Below are positions 27,589 through 36,841 of a stretch of 64,000 bases of DNA, piece by piece. The position numbers and the translations under genes were made by a program. The notes below the pieces were generated by a model. It made no database searches. It saw only the letters and a program-made list of their open reading frames with translations, and was not told where the DNA came from. The first letter of the stretch is position 1, and the number at the start of each line of letters is the position of its first letter. The stretch lies in NCBI GenBank assembly GCA_947497265.1, contig CANMFP010000009.1, positions 61,402 to 125,401 of the forward strand, in the 5' to 3' direction. This stretch comes from an uncultured Isoptericola sp. (GTDB taxonomy: Bacteria > Actinomycetota > Actinomycetes > Actinomycetales > Cellulomonadaceae).

Positions 27589-29025
27589 ATGCTCATCGAC
27601 CAGACCGATCTGGCGTGGGAGACGCTGCTCGACCTGGACACCTCGTCCGGCCCCCGGGTGGAGCGGCTCGAGCGCGCCCTGCGCGACGCCATCGGCTCCG
27701 GTCGGTTGCCCGCGGGTGCCGCGCTGCCCGCCAGCCGCCGCCTGGCCGAGTCGCTGGGCGTCTCGCGCTGGGTCGTCACGGAGGCCTACGGCCAGCTCGT
27801 CGCCGAGGGCGTGCTCGACGCGCGGGTCGGCGCCGGCACCCGGGTGGCCCGCACGGCGTTCCTGGCGGACCTGGCGGGCGAGGCGGACCTTGCGGGCCCG
27901 GCGGACCTGCCGCACCTGCCGCCGCGGCCGAGGTTCGACCTGCGGCCCGGGATCGCCGACCTGCGGCACGTCCCCCGCGACACCTGGCTGCGAGCCGCAC
28001 GCGAGGCGCTGTCCACCGCCTCCGGCACCGACCTGTCGGCCGCACCCGGACCCGGGCACCCCGCAGCACGGACCGCCGTGGCCGCTCACCTGCGCCGGGC
28101 GCGGATGATCGACGCCCCCGACACCGCCGTCGTGGTCACCCGGGGCGCCACCGACGCGATGGCCCGCGTGGCCGCGGCGCTGCGGGCCGCCGGGCACACG
28201 CACCTGCTGGTCGAGGACCCGTCGTGGCCCGTGCTGCGCGACGTCGCCCGGCAGGCCGGCCTGGAGCCCGTGCCGGTGCCGGTCGACGACGGCGGCATCG
28301 CCGTCGACCGTCTCGCCGAAGCCGGCGCCCGGACCGGCGCCCGCGCGGTGCTGCTCACCCCGGCCCACCAGTTCCCCACGGGGGTGCCGCTCACCGGGGA
28401 GCGGCGCGAGGGCGTGCTCGCCTGGGCGCGCGCCGTGGACGGTCTGGTCATCGAGGACGACTACGACGCCGAGTTCCGCTACGACCGGCGCCCGGTCGCC
28501 GCCCTGCAGCGGCTCGACCCCGCACGCGTGGTGCTGCTCGGTTCGGTGAGCAAGACGATGTCACCGGCGTTCGGCATCGGGTGGATGGTGCTGCCCGCCG
28601 CGTGGCGTGCCGCGGTCGGCGAGGTGGACCGCTCCGGCGCACCGTCCGTGGTGGACCAGCTCACGTTCACCCGGTTCCTCGCCGGCGGGGCCTACGACCG
28701 GCACCTGCGGGCTGCGCGCACGCGGTTCCGGCGGCGGCACGACGCGCTCGCCGACGCCGTCCGTCTCCGGATGCCCGGCGCCCGGCTGCACGGCATGGCC
28801 GCCGGGCTGCACGCGCTGCTGGAGCTGCCCGCCGACGCCTCCGGGCGGGCGCCGGACGCCGCCGAGGTGGTCCGTGCCGCGGCGGCCCGCGACGTCGGCG
28901 TGGTCGACCTGCGGCGGTACCGGGCGCGCCCGCCGGCACGGTCACGGACCCTGGTGCTCGGCTACGGCAACCTGGTGGACGCCCGCCTGGCCGAGGCGGT
29001 CGCGCTGCTGGCAGCCTGCGTCTGA
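27589..29025 (+). CDS. MocR-type regulator (GntR HTH fused to PLP aminotransferase fold)
   Basis: 478 aa. The N-terminal GntR wHTH (RVERLERALRDAIGSGRLPAG, then LPASRRLAESLGVSRWVVTEAYGQLVAEG) occupies about 20-85. The aminotransferase fold follows, with LLTPAHQFPTGVPL near 258, IEDDYDAEFRYDRRP near 287 and the PLP lysine in GSVSKTMSPAFGIGWM near 320. Such proteins are regulators, not enzymes, and commonly control B6, GABA or amino-acid genes. TACCGT 8 nt before the ATG may be its -10. ACTCCGT and ACGGAG halves in the 82-bp divergent gap could be part of its operator. Confidence 0.92.
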   Translation: MLIDQTDLAWETLLDLDTSSGPRVERLERALRDAIGSGRLPAGAALPASRRLAESLGVSRWVVTEAYGQLVAEGVLDARVGAGTRVARTAFLADLAGEADLAGPADLPHLPPRPRFDLRPGIADLRHVPRDTWLRAAREALSTASGTDLSAAPGPGHPAARTAVAAHLRRARMIDAPDTAVVVTRGATDAMARVAAALRAAGHTHLLVEDPSWPVLRDVARQAGLEPVPVPVDDGGIAVDRLAEAGARTGARAVLLTPAHQFPTGVPLTGERREGVLAWARAVDGLVIEDDYDAEFRYDRRPVAALQRLDPARVVLLGSVSKTMSPAFGIGWMVLPAAWRAAVGEVDRSGAPSVVDQLTFTRFLAGGAYDRHLRAARTRFRRRHDALADAVRLRMPGARLHGMAAGLHALLELPADASGRAPDAAEVVRAAAARDVGVVDLRRYRARPPARSRTLVLGYGNLVDARLAEAVALLAACV

Positions 29026-29029
29026 CCGT

Positions 29030-29635
29030 TCACCAGTGCCCGCGATGCACGACGTCGTCCATCGGCTTGCGCTGCCGGCGCGCCGGCGAGCCCTTCGCGC
29101 CCCCGGCCTCGGGGTGCCCGACGGCGACCACCCCGGTGGGCTCCCACTCCTGCGGCACGCCGAACTCGTCCCGGAAGGCGGCGCGGCGTCCGGCGTCGAT
29201 CCCGAAGAAGCACGCGCCGAGACCCTCGTCCACGGCGGTCTGCAGCATGAGCAGCGCGGCCATGCCCGCGTCGACGTGCCAGTACGGCACCGGCCAGCGC
29301 GCCTCGTCCCGGTCGGTCCAGCCCTTGTCCGGCTCGGCGTACCGGCCCACGTAGGCGTCCCGGGACGTCAGCACCACCACCAGCACCGGTGCGGTCCGCA
29401 TCCCGGCGAGCCAGGTCGACATGTCCCGTGCGGAGTCCGGTGGGGTGGTCGCGCCCCAGAACCGCTCCCGCTGCGCGTCGGAGGTCAGCACGAGGAACGA
29501 CCAGCCCTGCGTGAACCCGGCGCTGGGCGCCCGCACCGCGTGGTCGAGCAGCCGGTCGACGACCTCCGGGGCCACGGGCTCGGGGCCGAACCGCCTGACC
29601 ATGCGCCGCCGTCGGACGACCTCACGAAGTTCCAT
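29030..29635 (-). CDS. nitroreductase-family flavoprotein
   Basis: 201 aa. N-terminal VVRRRRMVRRFGPEPVAPEVVDRLLDHAVRAPSAGFTQGWSFLVL is the FMN-binding nitroreductase start. MAALLMLQTAVDEGLGACFFGI near 140 and GVVAVGHPEAGG near 178 are conserved. Start ATG 29635 (MELREVV). The product probably reduces nitro compounds, quinones or related electrophiles with NAD(P)H. Its stop is 4 bp from that of the convergent MocR gene. Confidence 0.88.
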   Translation of the reverse strand: MELREVVRRRRMVRRFGPEPVAPEVVDRLLDHAVRAPSAGFTQGWSFLVLTSDAQRERFWGATTPPDSARDMSTWLAGMRTAPVLVVVLTSRDAYVGRYAEPDKGWTDRDEARWPVPYWHVDAGMAALLMLQTAVDEGLGACFFGIDAGRRAAFRDEFGVPQEWEPTGVVAVGHPEAGGAKGSPARRQRKPMDDVVHRGHW

Positions 29636-29741
29636 GCGGACATGGTGGCATCCTGAGGACCACGGCGAAGGGGACCGTGCGGCCGCCGCGTCTCCGGAGC
29701 GGCACCCAGGAGTCGAGCAGCGATGCGATACCGACCGCCCC

Positions 29742-30505
29742 ATGTCGTCGACACCGACCCGCCCGAGGTCCGGCCCGGCGGAGTCCACGGACCGGCTCCG
29801 ACGCAGCGCCGTGGTGGGTGTGCTGACGACGATCGGCGTCACCCTGCTGCTCGTCGTCGGCGATCTCCTGTACCGCCTGGGCGACGGCGTCGCGACCGAC
29901 CCGACGTCGCTGTGGAAGATCGACGAGGACGGGTCGCTCGCCGAGATCGTGGCCTGGCTGGCGATGGCGGGTGCGGCGGTGCTGCTCGCCGCCCGGGCCC
30001 GGACGCTGCGGCGGGCGCCCGTCCTGTGGGTCTGGTCCGGGTGCTGCTGCTCGTCACGGCGGACGACATGCTCCAGATCCACGAGCGCGGCGGCGGCACG
30101 CTCGTCCGGGCGCTCGGTGTCGAACCCGCCCTCGGCCTCGACGCGCAGGGCTGGGGCGAGCTCGCCGTGTGGGCGGTGCTCGGTGCGGTCTCGCTCGCCG
30201 CTCTCGTCCTCACCTTCCTCCGCAGCGGGCACAGGGCGCGGCGCGTCTCGTGGTACCTGCTGGCCTGCGTCGGGGTGCTCGGCGTCGCCGCCGTGGGCGT
30301 CGACATGATGGCGATCATCGTCGAGCCGTCCGTCGGCGGTACGACGAGCTGGCTGATCGCCATGCTCGAGTCGGCGGGCGAGCTGGCGGCCGCCGGCCTC
30401 TTCCTCACCGTGGTGTGGACCTTCCATCGCGCAACCCGGACGGTCCCCGCGGTGCCCGCCGACGACGTCGCCCCGGTCGCAGAGCAGCTCACGCCGCAGC
30501 CCTGA
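29742..30505 (+). pseudogene. multi-span membrane protein interrupted by a single-base frameshift
   Basis: From ATG 29742 the frame encodes MSSTPTRPRSGP and two membrane segments (VGVLTTIGVTLLLVVGDLLY; VAWLAMAGAAVLLAARA) up to about 30040, then loses hydrophobic pattern. From there a different frame continues sensibly: VLLLVTADDMLQIHERGGG, WAVLGAVSLAALVLTFL, YLLACVGVLGVAAVGVDMMAI and SWLIAMLESAGELAAAGLFL to a stop at 30505. The switch is consistent with one missing base near 30030-30045. DDMLQIHE is a good family-like motif. It could be a sequencing error, a real pseudogene or, less likely, programmed frameshifting. Confidence 0.75.
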
Positions 30506-30511
30506 GCCCGG

Positions 30512-33500
30512 CTACGGGAGACGCTCGGCGAGGACCTCCACGAGAGCCTTGCCCTCCACGCCCTCGAGCTGCACCGCCTGGGTGCGGCAGGAGAACCCGT
30601 CGGCGACGAAGACATCCGACTCGTCGCGTTCTCGCAACGCCGGGAGCAGGGCGTTCTCCGCCACGGCGACCGACACGTCGTAGTGGCCCTTCTGCATGCC
30701 GAAGTTCCCGGCGAGCCCGCAGCACCCGGCGAGCTCGGTGACGGTCGCCCCCGCGTCGGCCAGCAGCGACCGGTCGGCACCGAACCCCATCACGGAGTGC
30801 TGGTGGCAGTGCGGCTGCACGACGGCGGTGACGTCGCTCAGGTCCGGCAGCTCCCAGCCCGAGTCCTCGGCAGGCGCCGTCTCCGGGTCGGTGAGCAGCT
30901 CGGCGAGCGTCTTGGTCGCTCCGGCGACGGCCGCGGCGCGCGGGTCGTCCGGGAACAGGTCCAGCAGGTCGGAGCGCAGCACCGCCGTGCAGGACGGCTC
31001 CAGGCCGAGGATCGGGATCCCGTTGACGGCGTACGGGCCGAGCACCTTCAGCAGGTCGCTCAGCCGGCGGCGGGCACCGTCGAGCTGGCCGGTGGAGATC
31101 CACGTCAGCCCGCAGCAGGCCTGCTCGTCGGGGACGACGACGTCGTAGCCCGCCGCGTCGAGCACCTTCACCGCGGCCTGGGGCACCGACGGCGACAGCG
31201 AGTCGCTGAACGAGTCGGTCCACAGCACGACCCGGGGTCGCTGGGACTCGACGGGCCGGCCCGGCAGCTCGCGGTGCGCCAGGCCGGGCACGCCGTGGGT
31301 GGCGTACCCGCGCCGCCACCACGTGCGGAACGGCATCTCGGCGAAGTGCGGCACCTCGCGACGGGTGTCCATGCCCCCGGCCCACAGCACGGCCTTGCGG
31401 ATCCACCCCACCGACATGACCCTGTTGATCGCTCGGGGGGCGATGCCCGCGAGCCGCGCCCACCGCGGCAGCCACCCGAGCGCGTAGTGGTCCATCGGGC
31501 GGAGCTTGCCGCGGTACGTGCGGTGCAGCACCTCGGACTTGTACTGCGCCATGTCGACGCCGGCCGGGCAGTCGGAGGAGCACGCCTTGCAGCTCAGGCA
31601 CAGGTCGAGCGACTCGTGCACCTCCGGTGCCGTGAGGCCGCCCACCAGCGACCCGTTGACCGCCTCCTGGAGCACGCGGGCGCGACCCCGGGTCACGTCC
31701 TTCTCGTCCTTGGTCGCCAGGTAGGACGGGCACATGAACCCGCCGGCGGCGCTGGTGTCCGCGCGGCACTTGCCGACGCCGACGCACCGGTGCACCGCCG
31801 TCGTCAGGTCGTGGTGGTCGTGCGCGAAGCTGAACCCGGCGTACCCCGTCTTCTTCGCCGGCCCGCGCAGCGTGCCGGAGCCCAGCAGCCCGCGCTCGCC
31901 GATCGGCGCCGTCGACGGCACCTTCTGGGCGGCGGGCCGGCGCAGGTCCGTGTCCACGGCGGCCGGCCGGACGACCACGCCCGGGTTCAGCACGTCCTCG
32001 GGGTCGAACAACGCCTTGACCTGCTCGAGCAGCGCGATCGCCTCGGGCGAGTACATGAGGGGCAACAGCTCGGAGCGTGCCCTGCCGTCGCCGTGCTCGC
32101 CCGACAGCGACCCGCCGTACTTCGCCACGAGCTCCGCGGCCTCGGTCAGGAAGGTGCGCAGCACGGAGCCCGAGGTCTCGAGCGGGATGTCGATGCGCAG
32201 GTGCATGCAGCCGTCGCCGAAGTGCCCGTACGGCAGGCCGTCGACGCCGTAGCGCGCCATGAGGGCGTCCAGGTCGCGCAGGTAGTCGCCCAGCTTCTCC
32301 GGCGGGACCGCCGAGTCCTCCCAGCCGGGCCAGGCCTGCTCCCCCGCGGGCGTGCGCCCGGCGAGCCCCGCGCCGTCGGCCCGGATCTGCCACATCTTGG
32401 TCGCGTCCGGACCGGCAGGGTAGACCGCCGACCCGATGGCCGACGACGCCGCGACGATCTCGTCGGCGACGGCGCGGGCCGCTGCCGGTGAGTCGCCGCC
32501 GACCTCGATCATCAGCCAGCCGGCGCCGTCCGGGAGGTCGGGCACCGAGTCCGGCCCGTTGGCGCGCTTCACGACGTCGACGAGGCGGGCGTCGAGCCCT
32601 TCGACGGCGAGCGGGTGGTGCCGCAGCAGGACCGGGACGTCGTCGGCGGCCGCGGGCATGTCGGGATAGCCGAGCACCACCAGCGTGGGGGCGCTCGGCG
32701 TCGGGACCAGGTCGAGCGTGGCGCCGAGCACCGTGACCAGCGTGCCCTCGGTGCCGACGAGCATCCGCGCCAGGTTCGAGCCGTTCTCCGGCAGCAGGTG
32801 CTCCAGCGAGTAGCCGGACACCTGCCGGCCGAACCGACCGAACTCGGTCCGGATGAGCGCCAGGTTCTCCCGGACGAGCTCCGCCAGCCCTGGCACGTCG
32901 GCGAAGGTCGGGTCGCCCTGCCCCGCGGTGAAGCGCCGTCCGCGTCCGTCCACGACGTCGAGCGACACCACGTTGTCCGCCGTGCGGCCGTAGGCCACCG
33001 CGTGCGGGCCGCAGGCGTTGTTGCCGATCATCCCGCCGAGCGTGGCGCGGTTCTGCGTGGACGGGTCCGGCCCGAACCGCAACCCGTGCGGCACCGCGGC
33101 GCGCTGCAATGACGACATCACCACACCGGGTTCGACGACGGCGGTACGCGCCTCCGGGTCGACCGTGCTGATGGCGTGCAGGTGCTGCGAGAGGTCGAGG
33201 ACCACCCCGGGGCCCACGGAGTTGCCTGCCACCGACGTGCCGGCCCCGCGTGCGGTGACCGCGACGCCCAGCTCGCGGAGCACCTCGAGCGCCGCGACGA
33301 CGTCGTCCGTCGAGGCCGGGAACGCGACGACGTCAGGCACCACCCGGTAGTTCGAGGCGTCCGTGGAGTACTCGGCGCGGCGACGGGTCGTGGTGTCGAC
33401 GGTGCCGGCCATCACCGTGCGCAGCGCCGTCGCGACGGCCTCGCGGGCCTCGGCCGCTGCGGCCTGGGCCTCGCGCTCGGCCTCCCGCTGCGCGGCGAGC

Positions 33501-33583
33501 GCCGCTGCCTGCGCGTCCTGGGAGGGCGCGTCGTCGGGTGCTGGGTGGTGGCCGGAAGCTGTGGTCGTCGACTGGGCAGACAC
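30512..33583 (-). CDS. YdiJ-like FAD-linked oxidase/Fe-S protein (D-2-hydroxyacid dehydrogenase)
   Basis: 1023 aa, like E. coli YdiJ, a D-2-hydroxyglutarate dehydrogenase. The FAD_binding_4 domain has GAGTSVAGNSVGPGVVLDLS near 110 and GNNACGPHAVAYG near 190. The FAD oxidase C domain includes LPYGHFGDGCMHLRI and LSGEHGDGRARSEL. Two 4Fe-4S clusters follow, around CVGVGKCRA and CLSCKACSSDCPAGVD, then the CCG domain (ACCGLTWISTGQ, QPHCHQHSVMGF, GCCGLAGNFGM). The start is GTG 33583 (VSAQSTTT); an extended frame upstream is antisense to the epimerase. Confidence 0.92.
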   Translation of the reverse strand: MSAQSTTTASGHHPAPDDAPSQDAQAAALAAQREAEREAQAAAAEAREAVATALRTVMAGTVDTTTRRRAEYSTDASNYRVVPDVVAFPASTDDVVAALEVLRELGVAVTARGAGTSVAGNSVGPGVVLDLSQHLHAISTVDPEARTAVVEPGVVMSSLQRAAVPHGLRFGPDPSTQNRATLGGMIGNNACGPHAVAYGRTADNVVSLDVVDGRGRRFTAGQGDPTFADVPGLAELVRENLALIRTEFGRFGRQVSGYSLEHLLPENGSNLARMLVGTEGTLVTVLGATLDLVPTPSAPTLVVLGYPDMPAAADDVPVLLRHHPLAVEGLDARLVDVVKRANGPDSVPDLPDGAGWLMIEVGGDSPAAARAVADEIVAASSAIGSAVYPAGPDATKMWQIRADGAGLAGRTPAGEQAWPGWEDSAVPPEKLGDYLRDLDALMARYGVDGLPYGHFGDGCMHLRIDIPLETSGSVLRTFLTEAAELVAKYGGSLSGEHGDGRARSELLPLMYSPEAIALLEQVKALFDPEDVLNPGVVVRPAAVDTDLRRPAAQKVPSTAPIGERGLLGSGTLRGPAKKTGYAGFSFAHDHHDLTTAVHRCVGVGKCRADTSAAGGFMCPSYLATKDEKDVTRGRARVLQEAVNGSLVGGLTAPEVHESLDLCLSCKACSSDCPAGVDMAQYKSEVLHRTYRGKLRPMDHYALGWLPRWARLAGIAPRAINRVMSVGWIRKAVLWAGGMDTRREVPHFAEMPFRTWWRRGYATHGVPGLAHRELPGRPVESQRPRVVLWTDSFSDSLSPSVPQAAVKVLDAAGYDVVVPDEQACCGLTWISTGQLDGARRRLSDLLKVLGPYAVNGIPILGLEPSCTAVLRSDLLDLFPDDPRAAAVAGATKTLAELLTDPETAPAEDSGWELPDLSDVTAVVQPHCHQHSVMGFGADRSLLADAGATVTELAGCCGLAGNFGMQKGHYDVSVAVAENALLPALRERDESDVFVADGFSCRTQAVQLEGVEGKALVEVLAERLP

Positions 33584-33712
33584 GATGGCGATTGTGCCAC
33601 CGCTGCCCGTGAGCGACCGGATCGTCCGCGGCGCGGGCCACCTCGCCGGCGTGCTGCCGGACCTCGGCCGCCTGCCGCCTGCCGCCATCGCGCGCCCACC
33701 GCTCTGCGCCGA

Positions 33713-33718
33713 TAGCGT
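33713..33718 (+). promoter_or_regulatory. -10 element, likely leaderless, for the epimerase
   Basis: TAGCGT ends 6 nt before the ATG at 33725; no Shine-Dalgarno. Confidence 0.5.
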
Positions 33719-33724
33719 CGAGCC

Positions 33725-34840
33725 ATGCGAGTCGTCGTCGTGGGAGCCACCGGAAACGTCGGGACAGCGATCCTGCGCGCCCTGGTCGCCGAACCGGTGG
33801 TGACCTCCGTCGTGGGGGTCGCGCGCCGCGTCCCCCGAGCGGACGGCAGCAGCACCGTCGGCCCGCCGCACGACGCCGCCGAATGGGCGCGCGTCGACCT
33901 CGCCGACGACGCCACGGTCGCCGAACGGCTGGACACGGCGCTCGCCGGGGCGGACGTCGTCATCCACCTGGTGTGGGCGATCCAGCCGGCACGCAAGCCC
34001 GACGTGCTGCACCACGTCAACGTGGACGGGACCCGCGCCGTCGTCGACGCCGTGGTGCGCAACCGGGTGCCGCACCTGATCTTCATGTCGGCGTCCGGGG
34101 TGTACTCGCCCGGCCCGGCCGACGGCCACGCGATCGACGAGAGCTGGCCGACCCACGGCGTGCCCGGCTCGGCGTACGCGCTCGACAAGGCCGAGGTCGA
34201 GACGATGCTGGACGGCGTCGAGGCTGCCGAACCGTGGCTCACCGTGACACGGATGCGTCCGGCGATCATGCTGCAGCGCGAGGCCGGGGCCGAGATCGGG
34301 CGCTACTTCCTGGGTCCGCTGGGCCGGATCGGGCTCAAGGTCGCGGCCGGGCCGGTCGGCCAGGCTCTCGGCGGGCTGATCCGCGGCTGGCACGCCGACG
34401 AGCGCCCGGAGCCCGTCGACCCCCCGCTGTTCCCGCTCGTGCCGTTCCCCCGCGGCGTCCGCCTGCAGGTGCTGCACCCGGACGACACCGCGAGCGCCGT
34501 GCGCGCCGCCGTCGTCGGCCGCCATCCCGGGGCGTTCAACCTCGCTCCCGACGGCGGCCTCACCGGCCAGGACCTCGCCGACCTGCTCGCCGACGGGCGG
34601 CTCGTGGAGCTACCGGTCGGCCTCCTGCGGCGCGGCCTGGACCTGGCGTCCCGCGCGCGCGTCGTCCCGATCGACGCGGGGTGGCTCGACATGGCGGCGG
34701 CGAACATCGTCATGGACGCCTCGCGCGCCCGGGACGTGCTGCGCTGGCGGCCGACCCGCACGCAGCAAGAGGTGCTGCTCGAGGTGCTCGGCGGGGTGCT
34801 GGACGGCGCTCACGCCAGCACCCCGCCGCTCACGAAGTAG
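33725..34840 (+). CDS. NAD-dependent epimerase/dehydratase (extended SDR)
   Basis: 371 aa. Rossmann start VVVGATGNVGTAILRALV; DVVIHLVWAIQP near 78; active-site Ser in FMSASGVYSPGP near 120 and YxxxK in GSAYALDKAEVE near 158-165. The C-terminal third (LQVLHPDDTASAVRAAVVGRHPGAFNLAPD) resembles atypical SDRs of unknown substrate in actinobacteria. Starts 141 bp from the divergent FAD oxidase gene. Confidence 0.88.
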   Translation: MRVVVVGATGNVGTAILRALVAEPVVTSVVGVARRVPRADGSSTVGPPHDAAEWARVDLADDATVAERLDTALAGADVVIHLVWAIQPARKPDVLHHVNVDGTRAVVDAVVRNRVPHLIFMSASGVYSPGPADGHAIDESWPTHGVPGSAYALDKAEVETMLDGVEAAEPWLTVTRMRPAIMLQREAGAEIGRYFLGPLGRIGLKVAAGPVGQALGGLIRGWHADERPEPVDPPLFPLVPFPRGVRLQVLHPDDTASAVRAAVVGRHPGAFNLAPDGGLTGQDLADLLADGRLVELPVGLLRRGLDLASRARVVPIDAGWLDMAAANIVMDASRARDVLRWRPTRTQQEVLLEVLGGVLDGAHASTPPLTK

Positions 34841-34849
34841 GAGCAGAGA

Positions 34850-34930
34850 AAGCTCGCTCCGGCTCAGCCCTCGTATCCACGGGTCGGGCCGGGCCTGCAC
34901 TCGCAAGCTCGCTCCGGCTCAGCCCTCGTA
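34850..34930. repeat. 26-bp direct repeat duplicating the 3' end of the osmC-like gene
   Basis: 34850-34875 and 34905-34930 are identical over 26 bp (starting AAGCTCGCTCC). The second copy includes the stop codon and last two codons (EG) of the osmC-like gene; the first lies 55 bp away in the gap before the epimerase stop. It looks like a local duplication of the gene end. The shared CTCCGGCTCAGCC also occurs, in reverse complement, in the 88-bp repeat at 10663. Confidence 0.85.
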
Positions 34931-35362
34931 CGTGACGTCGAGGGTGATCTCATCGACGCCCGCGAGCGCCTTGGACACCGGGCAAGCGGTCTTCGCGGCC
35001 TCGGCGGCCTGGCGGAAGCCGGCCTCGTCGGTGCCGGCGGCGTAGCCCCGCACGGACAGCGCGATCGCGGAGATGCGGAAGCCGCCCGCCGGGTCCGGCG
35101 ACAGCGTGACGTCGGCGGTGACCTCCACCTGCTCGGGCGAGGCTCCGACGTTGCCGAGCTCGCCGGCGAGGGCCATCGAGAAGCACGAGGAGTGCGCGGC
35201 CGCGATCATCTCCTCGGGGCTGGTGGTGCCGTCCGCGTCGTCGGCGGCACGCTTCGGGAACGAGACCGAGAACGTCCCGGCGCCGGAGCTCGAGAGCTCC
35301 AGCTGGCCCGACCCTTCCTGCAGGGTGCCGTTCCAGGCGGTGCGTGCGGTACGAGTGGGCAT
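34919..35362 (-). CDS. OsmC-family peroxiredoxin
   Basis: 147 aa. Reduces organic hydroperoxides with two cysteines: AAHSSCFSMALAGEL near residue 60 and AKTACPVSKALAG near 126, the OsmC/Ohr pattern. Start MPTRTARTAWNGTLQEGSG matches OsmC N-termini. The last codons lie within a 26-bp direct repeat. Position suggests a stand-alone gene; the ECF system lies upstream on the same strand with 56 bp between. Confidence 0.9.
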   Translation of the reverse strand: MPTRTARTAWNGTLQEGSGQLELSSSGAGTFSVSFPKRAADDADGTTSPEEMIAAAHSSCFSMALAGELGNVGASPEQVEVTADVTLSPDPAGGFRISAIALSVRGYAAGTDEAGFRQAAEAAKTACPVSKALAGVDEITLDVTYEG

Positions 35363-35418
35363 GGCGATCTCCTTCGGAGCTGCTGCAGGGACACCCCGAC
35401 CGTACCCCGGTACGCCCC

Positions 35419-36795
35419 TCAACGAGAGGTGGTGTCGAGCGCCTCCTCGGCCACCGCGAGCACCGACCAGGTGTTCCCCGCGGCGTCGCTCAGCTCGTAG
35501 GCGGGCAGCAGCAGGACGGACCCGCCGGCGTCGTGGTGCTGGGTGAGACCCAGCCGAGCCTCGGTGATGGTCACCTCGGACACGGGCCACGGCACGTCGC
35601 TGCCCGACGACGGCGGTGCGGGCGGCGGCGTCGGCTCCGTCTCCTCCTCGACCCGCATCTCGAGCAGCTCCTGCGACTCGGCCGCGTACACCACGGGCCA
35701 GGAGGACCCACCGAAGCGCGGGTCGCCCAGCCGCTCCACGGCCTCCGCCGGGCTCACCACCGGGTAGTCGCCGAGGGGCACCGTCGCGGCGAGGAACCCG
35801 TCGAGCCACGCGATGCCCTGGTCGCCGACGGTCGCGCTCCAGGACGCCCCGGTCTCCTGCCCCTCGACCACCTGCTGGGCGCTCACCCACCGCGCCCCCT
35901 CGCCGCCGTCGTCGGGCACCTCGAACTCGAAGCCGGACGGGTCGACCCCGACCTGCTCCATGAGGTCGCGCACCTCGTCGATCGCGTCCTGCGGCGAGAG
36001 CTCCGGGTCGCCCGGCTGCTCGCAGGGGGCGGGCTCGATGACGTCCGCCTCGTCCCCGGTGTCCTCGCGCTCCAGCGTCTCGACCGGACCGTCGCACCGC
36101 CACGGGTCGGCGGCCGGGTCGTTGTAGCTGAAGTAGGCGGTGCCGTCCACGGAGAGCCAGATGCCCGGTCCTCCGCCGTCGCGCGGCCCCACGTTCCAGG
36201 CACCCCACTCCCAGCGCGGCTCGCCCGAGACGTCGAGCGTCTCGGCCAGGCGGGCGGCACCGGCCTCGGTGGCGACCTCGCGGGCGTCGTAGGAGTAGGC
36301 GGTCGCGGTGCCCGCCTCGTCGGAGAGCCCGCTCGCGCTGAACACGGCCCGGCCGTCGTGCCAGCCGGGCAGGGACACGTCGCGGCTGGAGGACGCGGCC
36401 GAGTCGCCGGCCGTCGCCTGCTCGTCCGCCGCCCCGGCCGCGGCGCCGTCCTCGGCGGGCTCCGCCCCGTCGCGGCCACCACCGAGCGTGATCGGCGGCA
36501 GCGCCTCGCCGGCCACCTCGCCGCTGGCCGCGGGCACCGCGCCGTCGGACCCGGCCACGCCGAGCGCGTACCCGCCGCCACCCAGCGCCACCGCACCGGC
36601 CACCCCGGCAGCCACCAGCCAGGGCGTGCGGCGAGCCCGCCGCGCGGCGACCTCGTCGCTGCCCGACGGCGGAGCGTGCGTCGGGCCGTCCGCCAGCGCG
36701 TCGACCTTGGCCCGGAGCGCGCCCGGCCGCGGCTCCGTACCGGCTGCCGGGTCCGCCGCGGCGAGCCGCTCGAAGGCTTCGTCCTCGGTGTTCAT
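35419..36795 (-). CDS. membrane protein cotranscribed with an ECF sigma factor (candidate anti-sigma)
   Basis: 458 aa. A short cytoplasmic segment of about 56 residues (MNTEDEAFERLAAADPAAG) is followed by one membrane span (TPWLVAAGVAGAVALGGGGYALGV, about 58-81) and a large acidic extracytoplasmic part of about 375 residues with no recognised domain. The gene lies 46 bp after the sigma gene. The topology suits an anti-sigma factor or sensor, but no ZAS/HxxxCxxC motif is present and the cytoplasmic part is short. Regulatory function is therefore inferred only from context. Confidence 0.72.
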   Translation of the reverse strand: MNTEDEAFERLAAADPAAGTEPRPGALRAKVDALADGPTHAPPSGSDEVAARRARRTPWLVAAGVAGAVALGGGGYALGVAGSDGAVPAASGEVAGEALPPITLGGGRDGAEPAEDGAAAGAADEQATAGDSAASSSRDVSLPGWHDGRAVFSASGLSDEAGTATAYSYDAREVATEAGAARLAETLDVSGEPRWEWGAWNVGPRDGGGPGIWLSVDGTAYFSYNDPAADPWRCDGPVETLEREDTGDEADVIEPAPCEQPGDPELSPQDAIDEVRDLMEQVGVDPSGFEFEVPDDGGEGARWVSAQQVVEGQETGASWSATVGDQGIAWLDGFLAATVPLGDYPVVSPAEAVERLGDPRFGGSSWPVVYAAESQELLEMRVEEETEPTPPPAPPSSGSDVPWPVSEVTITEARLGLTQHHDAGGSVLLLPAYELSDAAGNTWSVLAVAEEALDTTSR

Positions 36796-36841
36796 CACGG
36801 CCTCCTCGGGACGCGCTCGCTCTGACACCCTGCCTGTGTCC

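Noticed and set aside
26475..29354. 959-residue plus-strand open frame
   Set aside because: Shadow of the aldo/keto reductase (antisense) and MocR (out of frame) genes; low-complexity translation.
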